This document shows, in pieces, positions 1-12,159 of a DNA stretch of 60,000 nucleotides; position 1 is the stretch's first letter; each line of letters starts with the position of its first letter. The notes beneath the pieces are model-generated. The model did no database searches and was not told where the DNA came from. It worked only from the letters and a program-made list of their open reading frames with translations. The position numbers and the translations under genes were made by a program. Where the stretch lies: positions 38,667,281 through 38,727,280 of the forward strand of contig CM043960.1 in the NCBI GenBank assembly GCA_014529385.2. The letters run 5' to 3'. Origin of the DNA: Adiantum capillus-veneris (Eukaryota; Streptophyta; Polypodiopsida; Polypodiales; Pteridaceae).

Positions 1-1152
1 AGAGGATGTTTGTGTCAAGTATTGCATGTCAAAGTTGTGCAGGGCATTGTATCAAATTATGCAAAGTTTTCAGGATGCATCATGTGAGCAGGACAAGTGT
101 GATGCTCAAGAGGATCTAGATTGTTTTTTTGATTTTCTTGATGATGCACACAATTGGCATACTATCTGAGTTGGTAAGAAGAGGAAGCCATGCTCGATCG
201 TAAGGCAAATATCAAGGTTGCAAGAAGCGGTTGAAGGTCTTTCAGAGAAGTATGAAGAGGAGTTTGATGATTACCTTAGTGATGATGATGTCCAATTCTA
301 TTTTATCAACCTATTAATGGTTCTAACATAAAACAACCTTAAGTTGTTAGTTTTCAGTTACCAACACTTTTTCAGGCACCTGTCGTTTCAAAACTTGAAG
401 TTTCAAAGCTTGAATCTGATTTTTCAGCACCTGAAATTTTTCAACCTAATTTTGATGTTCTTGAATATGGGATCAAAGTTGTAGATACTCAAATTATTGA
501 AGAGAAGATGTTGTTCAATGCAAGGGAGATGAAGTCCAAAAGATGATGAAGGAAGAAGGAAGAAGGAGGAAGCCAGGAGCAGTTCATGAGCCAAAGGAGC
601 CAAGAGGAGTGCTAGCTATCCCCAAACCTCACATCGAAGAGAGTCACCTCTTTGCAGGAAGAGAAGGCGAGTTACTTAAAAGAAGAATTGTTTATTGAGA
701 AGAAGGGAATCCAAGGGGAGGTGAGCAAGAGAAGCCACCAATATCCCATACAAACCCATATACAAACCTTGGACATCAATCTTGAAGAAGTTGAAATTCA
801 GGGAAAGATCAGATTTCAATGTAATGAAGTGGAAGAGGTGAAGATAGATAAAGATATAATGTGTATTGATGATGAGGATATTGAGATAGGCACATCCTTC
901 TTCATCGACTATGGGAAACACCTCTATATGTGCATGCCTTTTGCTATTGACATTTAGCCTATGAGTTGTAAGCTTCTACAAAGGGATACATGGAGAGTCA
1001 TCAACCGGATAGCCACTCCAACTTTGTACATAAATAAATCCCAAGCCTATGTTGTACATACACTATGCAAAAGTATTATTAGCCCCTTTTTGTGTATTGA
1101 GTCTGCCTTTTCAAAAGTGTGTATACTTCTCTCTCTAACTATGTAAGATATG

Positions 1153-1183
<31 letters not shown>

Positions 1184-3867
1184 CATCAACCCCAAGAGAG
1201 GATGATGTGATAAATCAGTTTTTGATGTATCTTGGCAAGTGACTGTCAGGAAGGTGTTTGTGTTGATGGAGAAGTGTTTTTTGGAGTTTTGAAAACTGAA
1301 AGCCAATTTCTAGGAGTGGATATGAGTTATTTAGGTTGTGAAGAAAAGGATCTTGAAATTTAGGTCCCTGAATTACAAGTTTTAATATCGAAGGTCCCTA
1401 AATTACATAGTTCCACAATACAAGTCCCTGATCTTGAGATTATTGATTTTCAAAGAAGTTATGTACGTGAATTTGTTGAACTACAGAGTCTTGTTACTTC
1501 TCAAGTTGATGATCCATAAGCTTTGTTTGGAGTTAGATAATGAGAGGTATTCAAGTATGGCTGCAGCAAATGAAGCAGTTTCCAAAATCAGTCAACTTCA
1601 AGAAGAGAAGGCATCATTGATGGTGGAGATTTCTCAGGTTCGAGAGCTGAATTTGACTTGCATATTTCTTATGGGTATGAAGTTCATGATGCTCTTAAGA
1701 AAGTTATTTTGGATAAGGATAATCAAATTGAGGATTTGAATCTTCAACTTACTCAAATCAACAATATGGAGTCTTCTTCAATTCTTGATGTTACAAAAGG
1801 TGTCTTGAATGATGATCTTGTCATTGTGAATGATCTTTATGATGTTGGTGCTTTTACAAAATCAGTCATGGATATTGGAAGTCTATCTTTTTCCAAGGAA
1901 GTTCAGTTTTGTGATGATATTCTTGATGATTTATACCAAGTTTCTAATGTCAATGGTTTTGTTGATGCTGAGGAGATGGTTTTGACTGATGATAATGCAA
2001 GTCCCTTACAAGTTCTTGATGATAATCAAGTGGTATTTTTTTAAGATGCTTCTATATTTCTATGTGATTTTGCAAATGAAGGAGATATGGATGCTCTCAT
2101 TATCTCTCAATGGTTCAATGTGTTCATGATGAATGACATTGATGATGGGTTTGATGGGTTTATCTGTTTTCTGTGCGGAAAGATAATCTATACATGCTTT
2201 GTGCAAGAAGCAAAGAAGTGAAAGGAATTTTAGGGAGCACAAGTCAAAATTTTGTCTGTTCAGTTCCGTGTTTTCATATTGGTCAAGTGCAGTTATCTAA
2301 TCTCTATAAGAAGCAGTTCTCTAGAGGTTTTCAAGTGGAAGTAGAAAGCGAAGCAATTCACATTGAAGTTCATGATGGTTTTATTGAATGTCCTTACATT
2401 CACAAGTGCAATTTTGTTGGGAGTTTTTTGCATGTTGTGATACAAAGTGACTTTGCTAACCAAATTGAAGTCTAGTTTGGTGGATTAGAGGTAAAGATGT
2501 TTCAAATTAGAGATCAGTTGTTTTTTCCTGAAAGTCAAGTCATGCAACCTACAATGGAAAATGTTGATGTGAAGTCCTTCAAAGTTAATGGAGTGCAAGA
2601 AGTTTGAAAATGAACCTAAAAGTTTTCAGTTTCAGGGAGATATCAGTGATTGGAGTGTTTTGCAGCCAAAGGGGATTTGTTGATGTTTTTGAGGGGGAAT
2701 ATAAGCAAGCCATCTTGGTGATGTTTTTTATGTGTGAAGAAGATTTCAACCTCTTATTATAAGGCTTGAATCAGATCAGTTTGATGAAGAAGCAAATTAG
2801 TTTGGGTGTTTCATGAATCAAGATTTTCAGGAATATCAATTGTTTTGGAATACAAAGTCTAAATCTGGTCTCTCATTGTTTTATCTACATGCAGAGATAT
2901 TGGATATGTTCTAGAGGCAAGGTATAATGGTTGCAAAAGTTTGCATCCTACCTTGAATCTTTCTTCAATCTTTTTGAAGAGAAACATGAACCTGAATCTA
3001 AATCTAAACTTGAACGTGCTAATGTGTTTTGTAATACATACCAGGACTTTGTTCAAGAAGAGGCTAAGGAAGAAAATTTGTTGTTGCAGAAGGAGTTCAC
3101 TAAACTGAAAGATCATTTTATACAGTTGAAGTATAAGAGGGAACAAGAGATTCATGACCAACTGGACCAGAGAGTGCTGAATGTGAAGTGATATTGATGG
3201 ATAATGCAGATCAGGAAGTTCAAGAGCAGTTAACTGAAGATATAGTTCCATTTAGAGGACATGAGAATGAGGCAAAGTAGTAGCATGTTGGGGAGGCATT
3301 ATTGAACACTATCAAGGAAGTGTTGGGTAAGAACATTGAAGAACATATAATGGATGAGGTTGCAGCTGAGATAGAAGTAAGTATTAATGCAAAGAAGGAG
3401 AATCTATTATTGCAAAAGTAGTATGATGAACTAAAGGAGTAGTATGAGGAATCGCAAAAGCAGTTGGAGCAGCAAAAACATCATCAACCTAAACAACTGC
3501 ATACTCAGAGTGATACTGTAAAGTTGGATAAAACTAAAACTGAAGTTCAAAAATAGTTAACAACATATACAGTCACAGTTCCAATTGTAGTTACAGATGA
3601 AGAAGCAGTTGTTGAGGTGGTGAATAGTAGTTTAAAGATCCAGTATTGTCTATTTTGGATGAGATACTTAGTGGAGAAGATGCTTAGGTTGCAATGAAAG
3701 CACCTGAAGATGCGGTGGATGCAGGAATCACTGTAGAGGACAACACAACTACCCAAGATGAAGATGGAAAGGAGCAATAGGCTGAACCTAAAGATCAAGT
3801 TTATTTTAATAAAGGAATTGTGGGTCCTCACAATGTTTGAGAAACATTGCCCACCACGTGTGCCATG
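1..3867 (+). other. Degenerate coding remnants, family not recognised
   Basis: This stretch holds short broken open frames on the plus strand with protein-like, acidic, coiled-coil-like composition. Examples are a frame from base 2 to about 296 with one internal stop, and open segments at 652-957, 1434-1739, 1658-2044, 2173-2475 and 2931-3191. The piece at 2931-3191 is rich in K and E and looks like coiled coil. No catalytic motif (DSGA, xxDD, HHCC) is visible. The many in-frame stops suggest an old mobile-element gag-like region or a decayed gene. I do not recognise the family and assign no function. Confidence 0.35.
1156..1183. repeat. (AC)14 microsatellite
   Basis: A perfect AC dinucleotide run of 28 bases lies inside the degenerate leading region. 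Confidence 0.95.
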
Positions 3868-4246
3868 TGTTAGTGCCTGATCTATCAAGGTACTTAAAGT
3901 TCTTAGCTTTAAACCTTAGGGGCATGTTTACACAAGTTCCTACTGCTTAGGTAGTTTGGAATACCCAAAATATCATATGGCGTGTAGCAATTTTTGGATG
4001 TAACCAACCGGCAGTTTGTAGTTTGTAGTCTTCCTGTAGTCGTATTGCTGCTTTTGCTCTGTAGTTCACTGGTGATGATGAATACACAGTGAATGCATTA
4101 CTTTCTTATCTTCATTATGGTGTTTCTTCTTCATCTACTCTGCAGTTCTATGAGTAAATGTGCAATCTCCTTCCTCATTTATCTTTTCACTGCATGATTG
4201 CATGATTATTGTATTGATTACCTATAAGGGTTGTGAGCCCCTAACA
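3868..4246. repeat. Candidate solo LTR, 379 bp
   Basis: The segment begins TGTTAG and ends CTAACA, a 6-bp terminal inverted repeat typical of plant LTRs. Its body is T-rich and non-coding toward the right end. No matching 5-bp target duplication is visible (CCATG on the left, TTTTT on the right). Neither a purine tract on the left nor a PBS on the right is convincing. A coding-like frame also seems to run into the left part. It may be a decayed solo LTR or a coincidence. Confidence 0.3.
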
Positions 4247-4955
4247 TTTTTTATTTTCTTACTTAAATTACTCTTATAAAAGTAATGCCATAAATCAAAG
4301 GCAACTAAGTAACGGAGTTATTAAGGAGCTAACCTTATTTCTAAAAGAGGAATTATATTTTTTCCCAAAGAAATGCTCTTTACTTTGCATAAATTATTTG
4401 TGCAAAAGTTTTAGTGACATACTAAGTTAATATCTAATTTTCAGAGAAAGTTGATTTTTGAAGGGTAAGTATATAATTACCAAAGGAGTTTCTCTTGAGA
4501 AAGAAGATGCCCATTCCATAAGATCATTGTCTCCCTTCCCTCTTGCCAATTGAAAAATCCCAACCATTAAAGCCATACCTAGCTGTGTGATTAGTCCTCT
4601 CCACAGAATCAAGAGGAAAGCCTAAACTCTATCTTGAGTAGAATTTGTTGATCATTCGTACTTTATTGCATGTGCAATTGTCACTACACTAACATGTCCA
4701 CTCTTAGGAATGTCGCATTTTCACTCTTACAGTACCATTCTTTGAAGGGTTCTACTCTTACACAATCAAGAATCAACCTTGCATAGTCACTCAAAAGAAC
4801 GTTACGATTGTAAGTTTATGCACTCTAAAGTTCCATGTTTGCAATTCATGACCCACTATAAAGCAAGGATCATCATAAATAGCATATGCATTGTTCTTTT
4901 CATGTTTTTATTTCTTTCAAATTTGTTTTGCAGTTGCAATATGGGGGGGAGTAAG
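4247..4955. other. Unassigned, no recognisable gene
   Basis: The sequence is AT-rich with short spurious frames only. Near 4942-4951 there is a run of seven G followed by AG, which could be the polypurine tract of an element whose LTR follows. Nothing else is recognised. Confidence 0.4.
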
Positions 4956-6421
4956 TGGATAGCTTCACAGATGTCGTGACCGTGTTGCTTGGACATAAAA
5001 CTCCCACCGCTTCCATGTAGATGCTCCATGGACGGCAAATGATGCAAAGGGACAAAAACGAGATTCATCAAAGTCGGGGTTAACTTGAAACTTGCGTCGA
5101 GACAAAACCTTAACTCCCAAGAGACTCGTTGTTTCTTAAAATCTTGTTTGAGTAAAGAGTAAAATGAACTAGGAACAAAGGGATTATAACTCAAGGAGCT
5201 TAATCTAAATTTAAACAAGGACAAAAAAATTTATCATGAAGATTTGATATGGATACCCCTAGCATAACATAGGAGATTTAAGTGTGAACTTTGTCTTACA
5301 TGTTTGGAAAAGGCCGGTGCAGGGGTTTACCTGTGGGATGCAACAAGGCGTGGTCCTTTTTGGCTAGGACTGATAACTGTTGGTCTACGTTTAGAGCTCA
5401 AGTTCATTCAATTCCCTAGAAATGGGATTGAATGGGAGTGAGTCTTGACCGGGTAATAGGGACCCAGGGATGCGTCACGAAATCAGCCTAGTCGAGGTAA
5501 GCCTGATGTCGACAAGAAAAGGAGGAAGGAAATGGATCCTTAAAGGGATAAAGATAACGGAGGAGGATGTGATTAAATTAAGGAACTCTTTTAATTGTTT
5601 GCTAACAAGAAACCTTGGAATGGATAGGAACCTAAATGTACTATTCTATAATTGTCGTTATCAGTCGGAGCTTTGCCCTACTTCTCGGATTATTGATTTA
5701 AAAAGATCTAGAGTAGATTATTTTTGTAAATCTTTCCCATACAACATAAAGAAAAATAATAATTGGAAATTGTGTCATGGTGCCACCTCTAACGTGGAGG
5801 AGGAGACAGGATACCCAAGTCTTGGGACGAGGATAAGAATATTCCTGGAGGAGTATCTGTGATCGCTTGAAAGATAACTAGATAATTTTATTAATATTAA
5901 AGAAAAAAGGAAGTAAAATATTCTATAAAGAAAAAAGTAGGAACGACCTTATAAATGCACACTTGCAAGGGTATGCAACAGTTTGTATGCTTCTTTTAAT
6001 TGCTTGAAATTTATTCTTGGTTTGACATGATTGGAATATTGTTTTCTAGTACCATAGTACTACCTTGAGAAGATACATTTATCAACCGGTTTGGTTGGTG
6101 GGTGGATTCCACAGGGTTAATTTGTTGGCCAAAAAGTTAAACCCAATTTTATGTTGTCCATTAAGGTAAGTCAAAAATGGGAAAAGGGATCTCGATCTAC
6201 ACAGTGGGGATCAAACTTGGGAACAAGGGCTTTGTGTAGCTATTAAATACACTCATCTTAAGGGAATTCTCTGACGGTTGTGCTCGGCCATAATCGAGAA
6301 AAAAGTATTAGTGACCTTTGAACCAAGGGTGAATTAGAGAACCAAGCGAGAGGGATGTCGGAGATCCCGTTGTATCCATTTAGAGATGAAACAACCGGTG
6401 TTCCTTGGCATGGCCCTCACA
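4956..6421 (+). repeat. Candidate gypsy LTR, about 1.45 kb
   Basis: The right boundary is supported by a terminal CTCACA followed after two bases by a tRNA-iMet-like primer binding site. The left boundary is uncertain: TG dinucleotides at 4956 (just after a G-run) and 4972 (TGTCGTGACC, chromovirus-like) are both possible. A TATAAA-like motif occurs near 5950. No second copy exists in the window to confirm the ends. It probably belongs to the gag remnant at 7112-7640. Confidence 0.45.
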
Positions 6422-6423
6422 AG

Positions 6424-6435
6424 TGGTATCAAAGC
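6424..6435 (+). promoter_or_regulatory. PBS-like site, tRNA-iMet type
   Basis: TGGTATCAAAGC differs at one position from the usual plant initiator-tRNA-Met complement TGGTATCAGAGC, which is present exactly at 39524 and 51641 in this window. It sits two bases after the candidate LTR end. Confidence 0.5.
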
Positions 6436-7111
6436 ATAGTTCTATCCTTGGCTAGAAAAGATTTTCAGTATGAACGTTTGTAGGAAGAGAATGAGGTATT
6501 GACAAAAATGACATGGGAATATTAAGAAGAGAAATATCTCTAGTTTGTGTAAGAATAAATGGAGATAGCAGTTGTAGAAAAGAAAGAAGAAAAGAAAGAG
6601 GACATGATAAAGAACTTTTTCTACCTCATCTTTCCTACCAAACAGAGAATTGAAAATGTCAAAGATAGGAGACCCAGTTCAATATAACGTGAATATTTCC
6701 TTTGGCCCCATGACTATGATTTTGATAATCTCTGTCTAGAAATGGTGATAGAAAACTTGGGAGCAGGTCCCAAGTAATATTTTTGGACCCTTGTTGAAAC
6801 AAATTGGCATTGTAATTTGGACTCGCAAGTCATCTTTTTTTAAATCCAAGTCTAAAATCTTATATTGCATTACTATGAACCCGAGAGATTTAAGGACAAT
6901 CCTCAGAAAAGCATGAAATGGGAGAACTTAGAAAAAAAATAAAAATAAAGAAGAGCTTCCCTTGATGGTTAATGATTTTCCAAATGTAAATTTGGGATGA
7001 GATAAAGAGAATCCACCTTGTGAAATGTCTAAGTTTTTTTAAATCTACCCTTGAGTATTTGTGAATCTATCACTAAGAGAAAGTAGTTTTGTTAGCCACA
7101 TCCATAAAATA
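6436..7111 (+). other. Leader of decayed gypsy element
   Basis: Between the PBS-like site and the gag remnant the sequence is AT-rich with no sustained frame. It is the expected place for an untranslated leader. No other feature is seen. Confidence 0.35.
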
Positions 7112-7640
7112 TGCCACGTAAACTCCCAAGAGATAGAGCTGCTCGAAACCCGTCTATAGCTAACACTTCAAATTTGGTTCTTCCTAATACACAAGCATCA
7201 TCAGCACCTCAAGTTGTTCCTATACCAAATCAGATGTCGTTTGCTACAACACGTGCATAAGATTTTGGACGTGACAAGGATATGAAGGCCCTGCTGAAAT
7301 CTGTGCAACCATTTCATTCTTAGGGACGGGTGATAATGTGCCTACTCAACTAGAAGAATGGATAATTCACATGGATGACTACTTTGCTCTTGCTGGCTAA
7401 AATGCAGCTGCTCAGTGAATAATGGGGAGAGTTAAGTTAGAGGGACTAGCAAAAACATGGTGGAACCTCAACTGCCAATCTCTCTAAGTAGCTGAGGCGA
7501 TCCAGAGTTGGGATGAGTTAAAGCATCACGTCGAGGAGAGATATCTTCCCCTAGACTACTCCACCACTAAGATGTATGAGTTTCTTTCTTGCAACCTGGG
7601 GAATAGATCTGTTGAAGCTTACTATGAGGAATGATCTACA
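7112..7640 (+). pseudogene. gag: Ty3/gypsy gag fragment (broken)
   Basis: An ATG at 7112 opens a basic N-terminus (MPRKLPRDRAARN), followed by a low-complexity P/S/Q-rich stretch and a retrotransposon gag core. Recognisable parts include a GLAKTWWN-like segment and an SWDELKHHVEERYLP-like segment, the usual capsid region in which the particle protein is predicted to be helical. Several stops and frame changes interrupt it (for example TAA within TRA*DFG). The similarity stops at about 7640, where sequence of a different gypsy family (B1) begins. It is not functional. Confidence 0.6.
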
Positions 7641-7669
7641 GAAAAGTCTAGAGAAGGTGAGAATAACGG

Positions 7670-8523
7670 GGCTAATCACAAAAATTTGAGAAAATTGAAA
7701 CACGAAATGGACAACAAAGAGATTCGATCTGTTCCAATGAACAAAGTCGGAGAATACTACAAAGGGGAAGAAGAAAACAAAACTCTTCCAGTGAAATAAA
7801 ATGACATAGAAACCATGGCAATACTGGATAGTGGGGCAGGCATAGTCATAGCCACAAAAGCAGTATGCGAATCCTAGGGACAACTAGCCATTAGACAAAC
7901 TCGAATGAAATTGCAATTGGCTGATGGATACATTGGAAGACCCTTAGGACTGCTTAAAAAAGTGATAGTTAATTCTTGTGGGATTGAATATCAACACACT
8001 TTTTCCATAGTTAGAATTTGGGAAGAAACTCAATTATGAAATCATATTGAGAAGACCTTTCATGCGACAGGTACAGCTCATCCAAGATTGGGAAAACAAT
8101 CATCTGTACTTGAAGCAAGTGGGATCAATAACAAGAGTTAATCTAAAAGATCACACTTATAGAGATGTCATGAAAACGCCCATACAAGAGTTTGATTCAG
8201 TCTCTTTGGCTAAAACTAAGCTCCCATCTTGGTTGAACAAAGACACTTCTATTTGGATGTGCAGAGCTTTAGAAAACGGGAGCTTAAAAAGAGAAGAATG
8301 TATCTTAGAAAGGGATTGCACCGACGAAGCCTATGTACCTGAACCCTTTCCAGAGCATCTATTTGAGCCATTTGAGTGGACTCAAATTTTAGTGACAATG
8401 GATGTATGTGTGAATACATCTATGCCTACTCAATTTTGCAATGAGGACGACTATGATATAATTCCCATACAAATGATCTCAACCCTCCACATTGAAGATG
8501 AAATTCACGAACCAAGGACTTGA
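7670..8523 (+). pseudogene. B1 aspartic protease (PR1) region
   Basis: The retropepsin active-site motif AILDSGAGIVIATKA is at about 7820-7865. The flank is shared with P and M (MNKVGEYYKGEEENKTLP upstream; KLQLADG downstream). The RPFMRQ segment at 8053 and following is the conserved C-terminal GRPFMRQ block of this family. Frames change near 8040 and stops occur at the K*NDIE and ES*GQ positions. From 8047 to 8523 the frame is open and covers the PR-RT linker. In a live element this protease would cut the Gag-Pol polyprotein; here it is inactivated by the breaks. Confidence 0.75.
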
Positions 8524-9180
8524 TGAAAGCTCATTGATGAAAGCTCAACAATTCTTTTCAGACCTCTACTGTGATGCAACAGATGAGTTAGAAGAACATT
8601 CAGTTACCTCAGATGATTCGGGGTCGGAAAAAGAACATGTGAGAGCTAAGCTACTCATGAAATGAGGGGAGGAAAAGTTTTTTTACCTTCCTAACCAGAA
8701 ATCAAGAAGACAGAAATGGTATAGACAAAAAAGGGACACCAAAAATGTGAATACTAGACCTATGCCATCAGTCTCAAGTAGAACACAGTTCCTGATGCAG
8801 GTAGATGTACATGATTGTATCAAGGACAAAATCACTGGCAGATATCCTTCAAACGAAAATCCAGACATGTCAAAAACATCGAGAAACACAAGGAAGGATA
8901 CTCAAGCAAAGCCAAAAAAATAGGACAAGGAGTTAGCCATGACACGAGTTGGGCAGGAAAAGAAGTATCAAGAGTTGAAAAAAGCTCTAAAGGAGATATA
9001 TATATGACTGAAATGGAAACCACAAAAGAGGATGGTAAAGATGTAATAAGTGTTCCATCCCATTACAAGAAATATACTCTCCAAGATCGAAGAATCATAG
9101 TCAAAAAACCTATTAGAGAACTACGAAAACAGGGCGACTCCTACGAAGGGCCTAAAAACGCAAAAAAGATAGATTTAGCT
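8524..9180 (+). pseudogene. B1 basic/acidic PR-RT linker
   Basis: This is a low-complexity linker with K/E-rich stretches matching the corresponding linker of P (46.9-47.6 kb), including the shared block VPSHYKKYTLQDRRI (P: VPSHYQKFTIQDRKI). An uninterrupted frame runs from 8815. It has no enzymatic motif, and its role in the family is unknown. Confidence 0.6.
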
Positions 9181-10230
9181 GAACCAGGAGAAGATCCTAG
9201 GCATGTCTACATTGCAAATGACCTAACAAAAGAAGAAGAAGAGATTTTGTTAAGCTTGCTAAAAGAATATCGAGATATCTTTGCTTGGTCTTACAAGGAT
9301 CTCAAGGGTGTTGATCCAAAAATCTGTTAACATACTATACCCATGAGAGATGATGCAAAACCAAGTAGACAAAGGATATACACATACAATGAAACATTTG
9401 CTAGGAAGATCAAAGAAGATATTGAAAAACTAAAGGAAGCCAAATTCATTTATGAAATTGAACACACAGATTGGGTGTCTCCAATTGTGGTAGTACCCAA
9501 GAAGGATGGAAAATTACGAGTGTGTGTCAACCTTAAGAAAGTGAATGCAGCTACCATTAGAGACAACTTTCCTCTTCCAATCACTGAGTATGTTTTAGAA
9601 CGAGTTGCAAGGAAAGAAGCTTATAGCTTCTTAGATGGCTTTTCAGGATACAATCAACTTTTGGTCGACCCAAAAGATAAGCATAAAACTGCTTTTGCAA
9701 CGGAATGGGGTATTTTTGCCTATCAGCTTATGCCTTTTGGGTTAATTGATGCTCCTGCCACCTTTCAAAGATTGATGAGCCATGGTTTTAAGGAATATCT
9801 TAGGAAATTATTGGAAGTATATGTGGATGATCTATGCGTACATTCATCAATCGGGGTTGATCATTTTGAACATCTCAAAAAGGTATTTGAAAAATGTAGA
9901 CTTTATAGGATTTTCTTAAATCCTGAAAAGTGCACATTCATGGGTCGACAAGGAAAAATTCTTGGACACATATTGTCTAAAAATGGTATAGCTACTGACA
10001 TGGATAAAATTCATGTTATTGCTGATTTGCCTAGACCAACAACAGTTAAGGGGGTTCAAGCCTTCATGGGACATTGTGGATATTACAGACAGTTCATTTA
10101 CATGTACGCTATAATTGCAAAACCCATGTATAGCTTCATTACACACTTTGAATGGATTGATGAGTGTGAAGAATCCTTCATGAAGCTTAAGCAAGCTCTC
10201 ACTTCAGCTCTAGTATTGAAAGCACCAGAT
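9181..10230 (+). pseudogene. B1 reverse transcriptase
   Basis: RT motifs appear in order: the N-terminal block SWSYKDLKGVDP-like, then WVSPIVVVPKKDGKLRVCVN, then YSFLDGFSGYNQ, then LMPFGLIDAPATFQRLM, then the catalytic EVYVDDLCVHS (YVDD) and the GKILGHILSKNGI block. A TAA at 9328-9330 replaces the glutamine codon found in P (CQHTIP). A TGA at 10231-10233 replaces the tryptophan of the APDW motif. The active-site aspartates are intact, so decay is through nonsense changes. Confidence 0.85.
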
Positions 10231-10640
10231 TGAAATAAGATATCCCACATACATATAGATGCTTCCAATTTTGCCATAGGGTGTATACTAGCTCAACCAG
10301 GAGACAAGAAAATCAATTTTCCTATTTCTTATGCTAGCCGACAATTGAATATGGCGGAAAATAATTATACCACCATAGAAAGGGAAGGATTAGGGATGAT
10401 CTATGCTGTAAAAAAGTATAGACATTACCTATTAGCAAACGAATTTGTGTTCTTTGTGGACCAACAAGCCTTATTGTACTTGGTTAACAAGCCATGCAGC
10501 ACAGGAAGAATAGTGAGATGGTTCATCATTCTTCTAGAATTTGATTTCACTGAAGTTGTAAAAAAGGGTACTACTCATCAACGAGCAAATCATTTGTCAA
10601 GGATTGTTTCAGGGGAACCACCTAAAGGAGTAGATGATGA
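10231..10640 (+). pseudogene. B1 RNase H
   Basis: RNase H residues are recognisable: the first Asp in HIDASNFAIG, the Glu in TTIEREGLGMIYAVKKYRHYL and the third Asp in FFVDQQALLYL. The RNase H end block VRWFIILLEFDFTEVVKKG then HLSRI leads into the integrase part. The frame is the same as the RT, after a TGA at 10231. Confidence 0.8.
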
Positions 10641-11130
10641 TCTACTAGATGCCTGTCTGTTCTCCGTGGAAATGATACCTCGATGGTCGAAAAATATGGT
10701 ATCATTGATGACCATAGCTCAAGTGGATTCACAAATACCACTTCCTATTACAATTGGATTAATCGAGCAATCAGCTATGTATCAATTACTAGTTGGTAGG
10801 CTATACAAAAGAAACCGAGATGGACTATTACTCTTATGCATTAATCCTGAAGAGAAAACCCAATACCTAAGTCAAGCACATATTACCATAGTAGGACTTC
10901 ACTTTATGGAAGACCAAACTATGCAAAGGATCTTGAGACTTGGAGTATATTGGCCAACTATGAGGAGTGATATTCTCTCTTTTGTAAAGGATCATTGTCC
11001 TCAATGTCAAAAACAGACACCCATAACTCATGTAACATTGTTCCAAATGTCACCTATTCCTAAGTGGAGTAACTATCTAGTTACTTACTTTTCGAGCCAA
11101 ACATTTTCTGAGGATATGAGTAAACTCCGT
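10641..11130 (+). pseudogene. B1 first integrase-type H2C2 module
   Basis: A complete zinc-binding H2C2 signature lies here: His codons at 10879-10881 and 10900-10902 (H-x6-H) and Cys codons at 10996-10998 and 11005-11007 (C-x2-C), with the typical GVYWPTM block between. A second full H2C2 module follows about 250 bases downstream. Most Ty3/gypsy integrases have one, so this is an extra copy. The linker after it (PKWSNYLVTYF) resembles a degenerate start of an integrase core. Confidence 0.75.
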
Positions 11131-12100
11131 CAAAGAGCAATTGAAACTGAAGCAAGAGACTATGCTCTTATTGGAAACCAATTGTATCGGAGAGGTAAGG
11201 ATCAACATTTACGTATTTGTGCAAATGAAGAATATATTCCAATTAGAACAAGCACATGCTAGATTAGCTGGAGGTCACTTTTCTAGTGATATCCCTGCAA
11301 GAGCAATGTTTATGGCACGCATATCGTGGCCAACACTTTTTGCAGATGCCAAAGAATATGTTCGGAGATGTGATGCTTGTCAACGAGCAAAAATGCCAAC
11401 ACGTATAGATAGCATGCCCTTAAGACCAATGATGGGAGCTAGAGCTTTTGCAAAATGGGTTACAGACTTTGTTGGGCCAATACAGCCACCTGCTTATAGA
11501 ACCCAAGCTCAATATATCATTGTAGCTACGGACTACTTGACCAAGTGGGCCGAGGCTAAGGCAACTCAAAAGAATGATGCCAGAACCACTGCCACATTAT
11601 TATATGAGTATGTATTCACAAGATATGAACTGCCAATAGAAATTGTCAATGATAGGGGAACTCATTTCCTCAATGAGGTAATCGAGTATCTGCTTAATGA
11701 ATTTATGGTCATCCATAACAAATCAGCTCCCTATCACCCACAAGCAAATGGACAAGCTGAGCATACAAATAAAATTTTTACCTCGGTATTGACTAAAGTG
11801 GTTAGTTCAGGAAGGACAGATTGGGAAATGAATCTCCATGTAGCTCTATGGGCTTATTGAGTTTCATTCAAAAGAGCTTTAAATGCTACACCCTTTAACC
11901 TTGTTTATGGTCTTGATGCCATACTGCCAGTAGAATTTCTATTGCCGACACTAAGGGTAGCTAAGAATCTTGAGTGGATTGGATATGAATTGTCAAAGAG
12001 ACTTGGAGATTTAGAGAAGCTAGATGAGCAAAGGGTAACTGCTGTAGCTCACATCTATGCATAAAAGCAGAAACAAAAATAGTTTTGATTCCCATCTAAT
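11131..12100 (+). pseudogene. B1 integrase (second H2C2 plus core)
   Basis: The second H2C2 module has His at 11255-11257 and 11276-11278 and Cys at 11369-11371 and 11378-11380. The catalytic core follows: first Asp in WVTDFVGPIQPPAY, second Asp in IVNDRGTHFLNE, Glu in HPQANGQAEHTN (the D,D-35-E triad). A TGA at 11858-11860 interrupts the core after LWAY. Similarity to P continues through LPTLRVAKNLEW and HIYA until about 12100, where C1 begins. A frameshift near 11240 separates it from the upstream frame. Confidence 0.8.
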
Positions 12101-12159
12101 TACAAAAATATTAAAAAAACGAAACGGTCAACCCACATTCTTTCTCCTCATCACTCTGA

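Larger units (their letters stand above)
7670..12100 (+). mobile_element. B1: partial Ty3/gypsy pol (P family)
   Basis: This is a decayed plus-strand pol region in the order protease, linker, reverse transcriptase, RNase H, H2C2 module, second H2C2 module and integrase core. It aligns along its length with element P (46.1-50.0 and 59.0-59.4 kb). It has no LTR, PBS or gag of its own. It abuts an unrelated gag at about 7640-7670 and chromovirus C1 at about 12100-12130. Stops at 9328-9330, 10231-10233 and 11858-11860 and a frameshift near 11240 show it is dead. Confidence 0.85.

Noticed and set aside
4856-5862. Frames at 4856-5224 (minus) and 5470-5862 (plus) as genes
   Set aside because: They lie inside or across a candidate LTR, have no recognisable motif and are of length expected by chance.
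7551-7883. Minus-strand frame opposite the B1 protease
   Set aside because: It is antisense to the DSGA-bearing frame and rich in F and V without a domain; a shadow frame.
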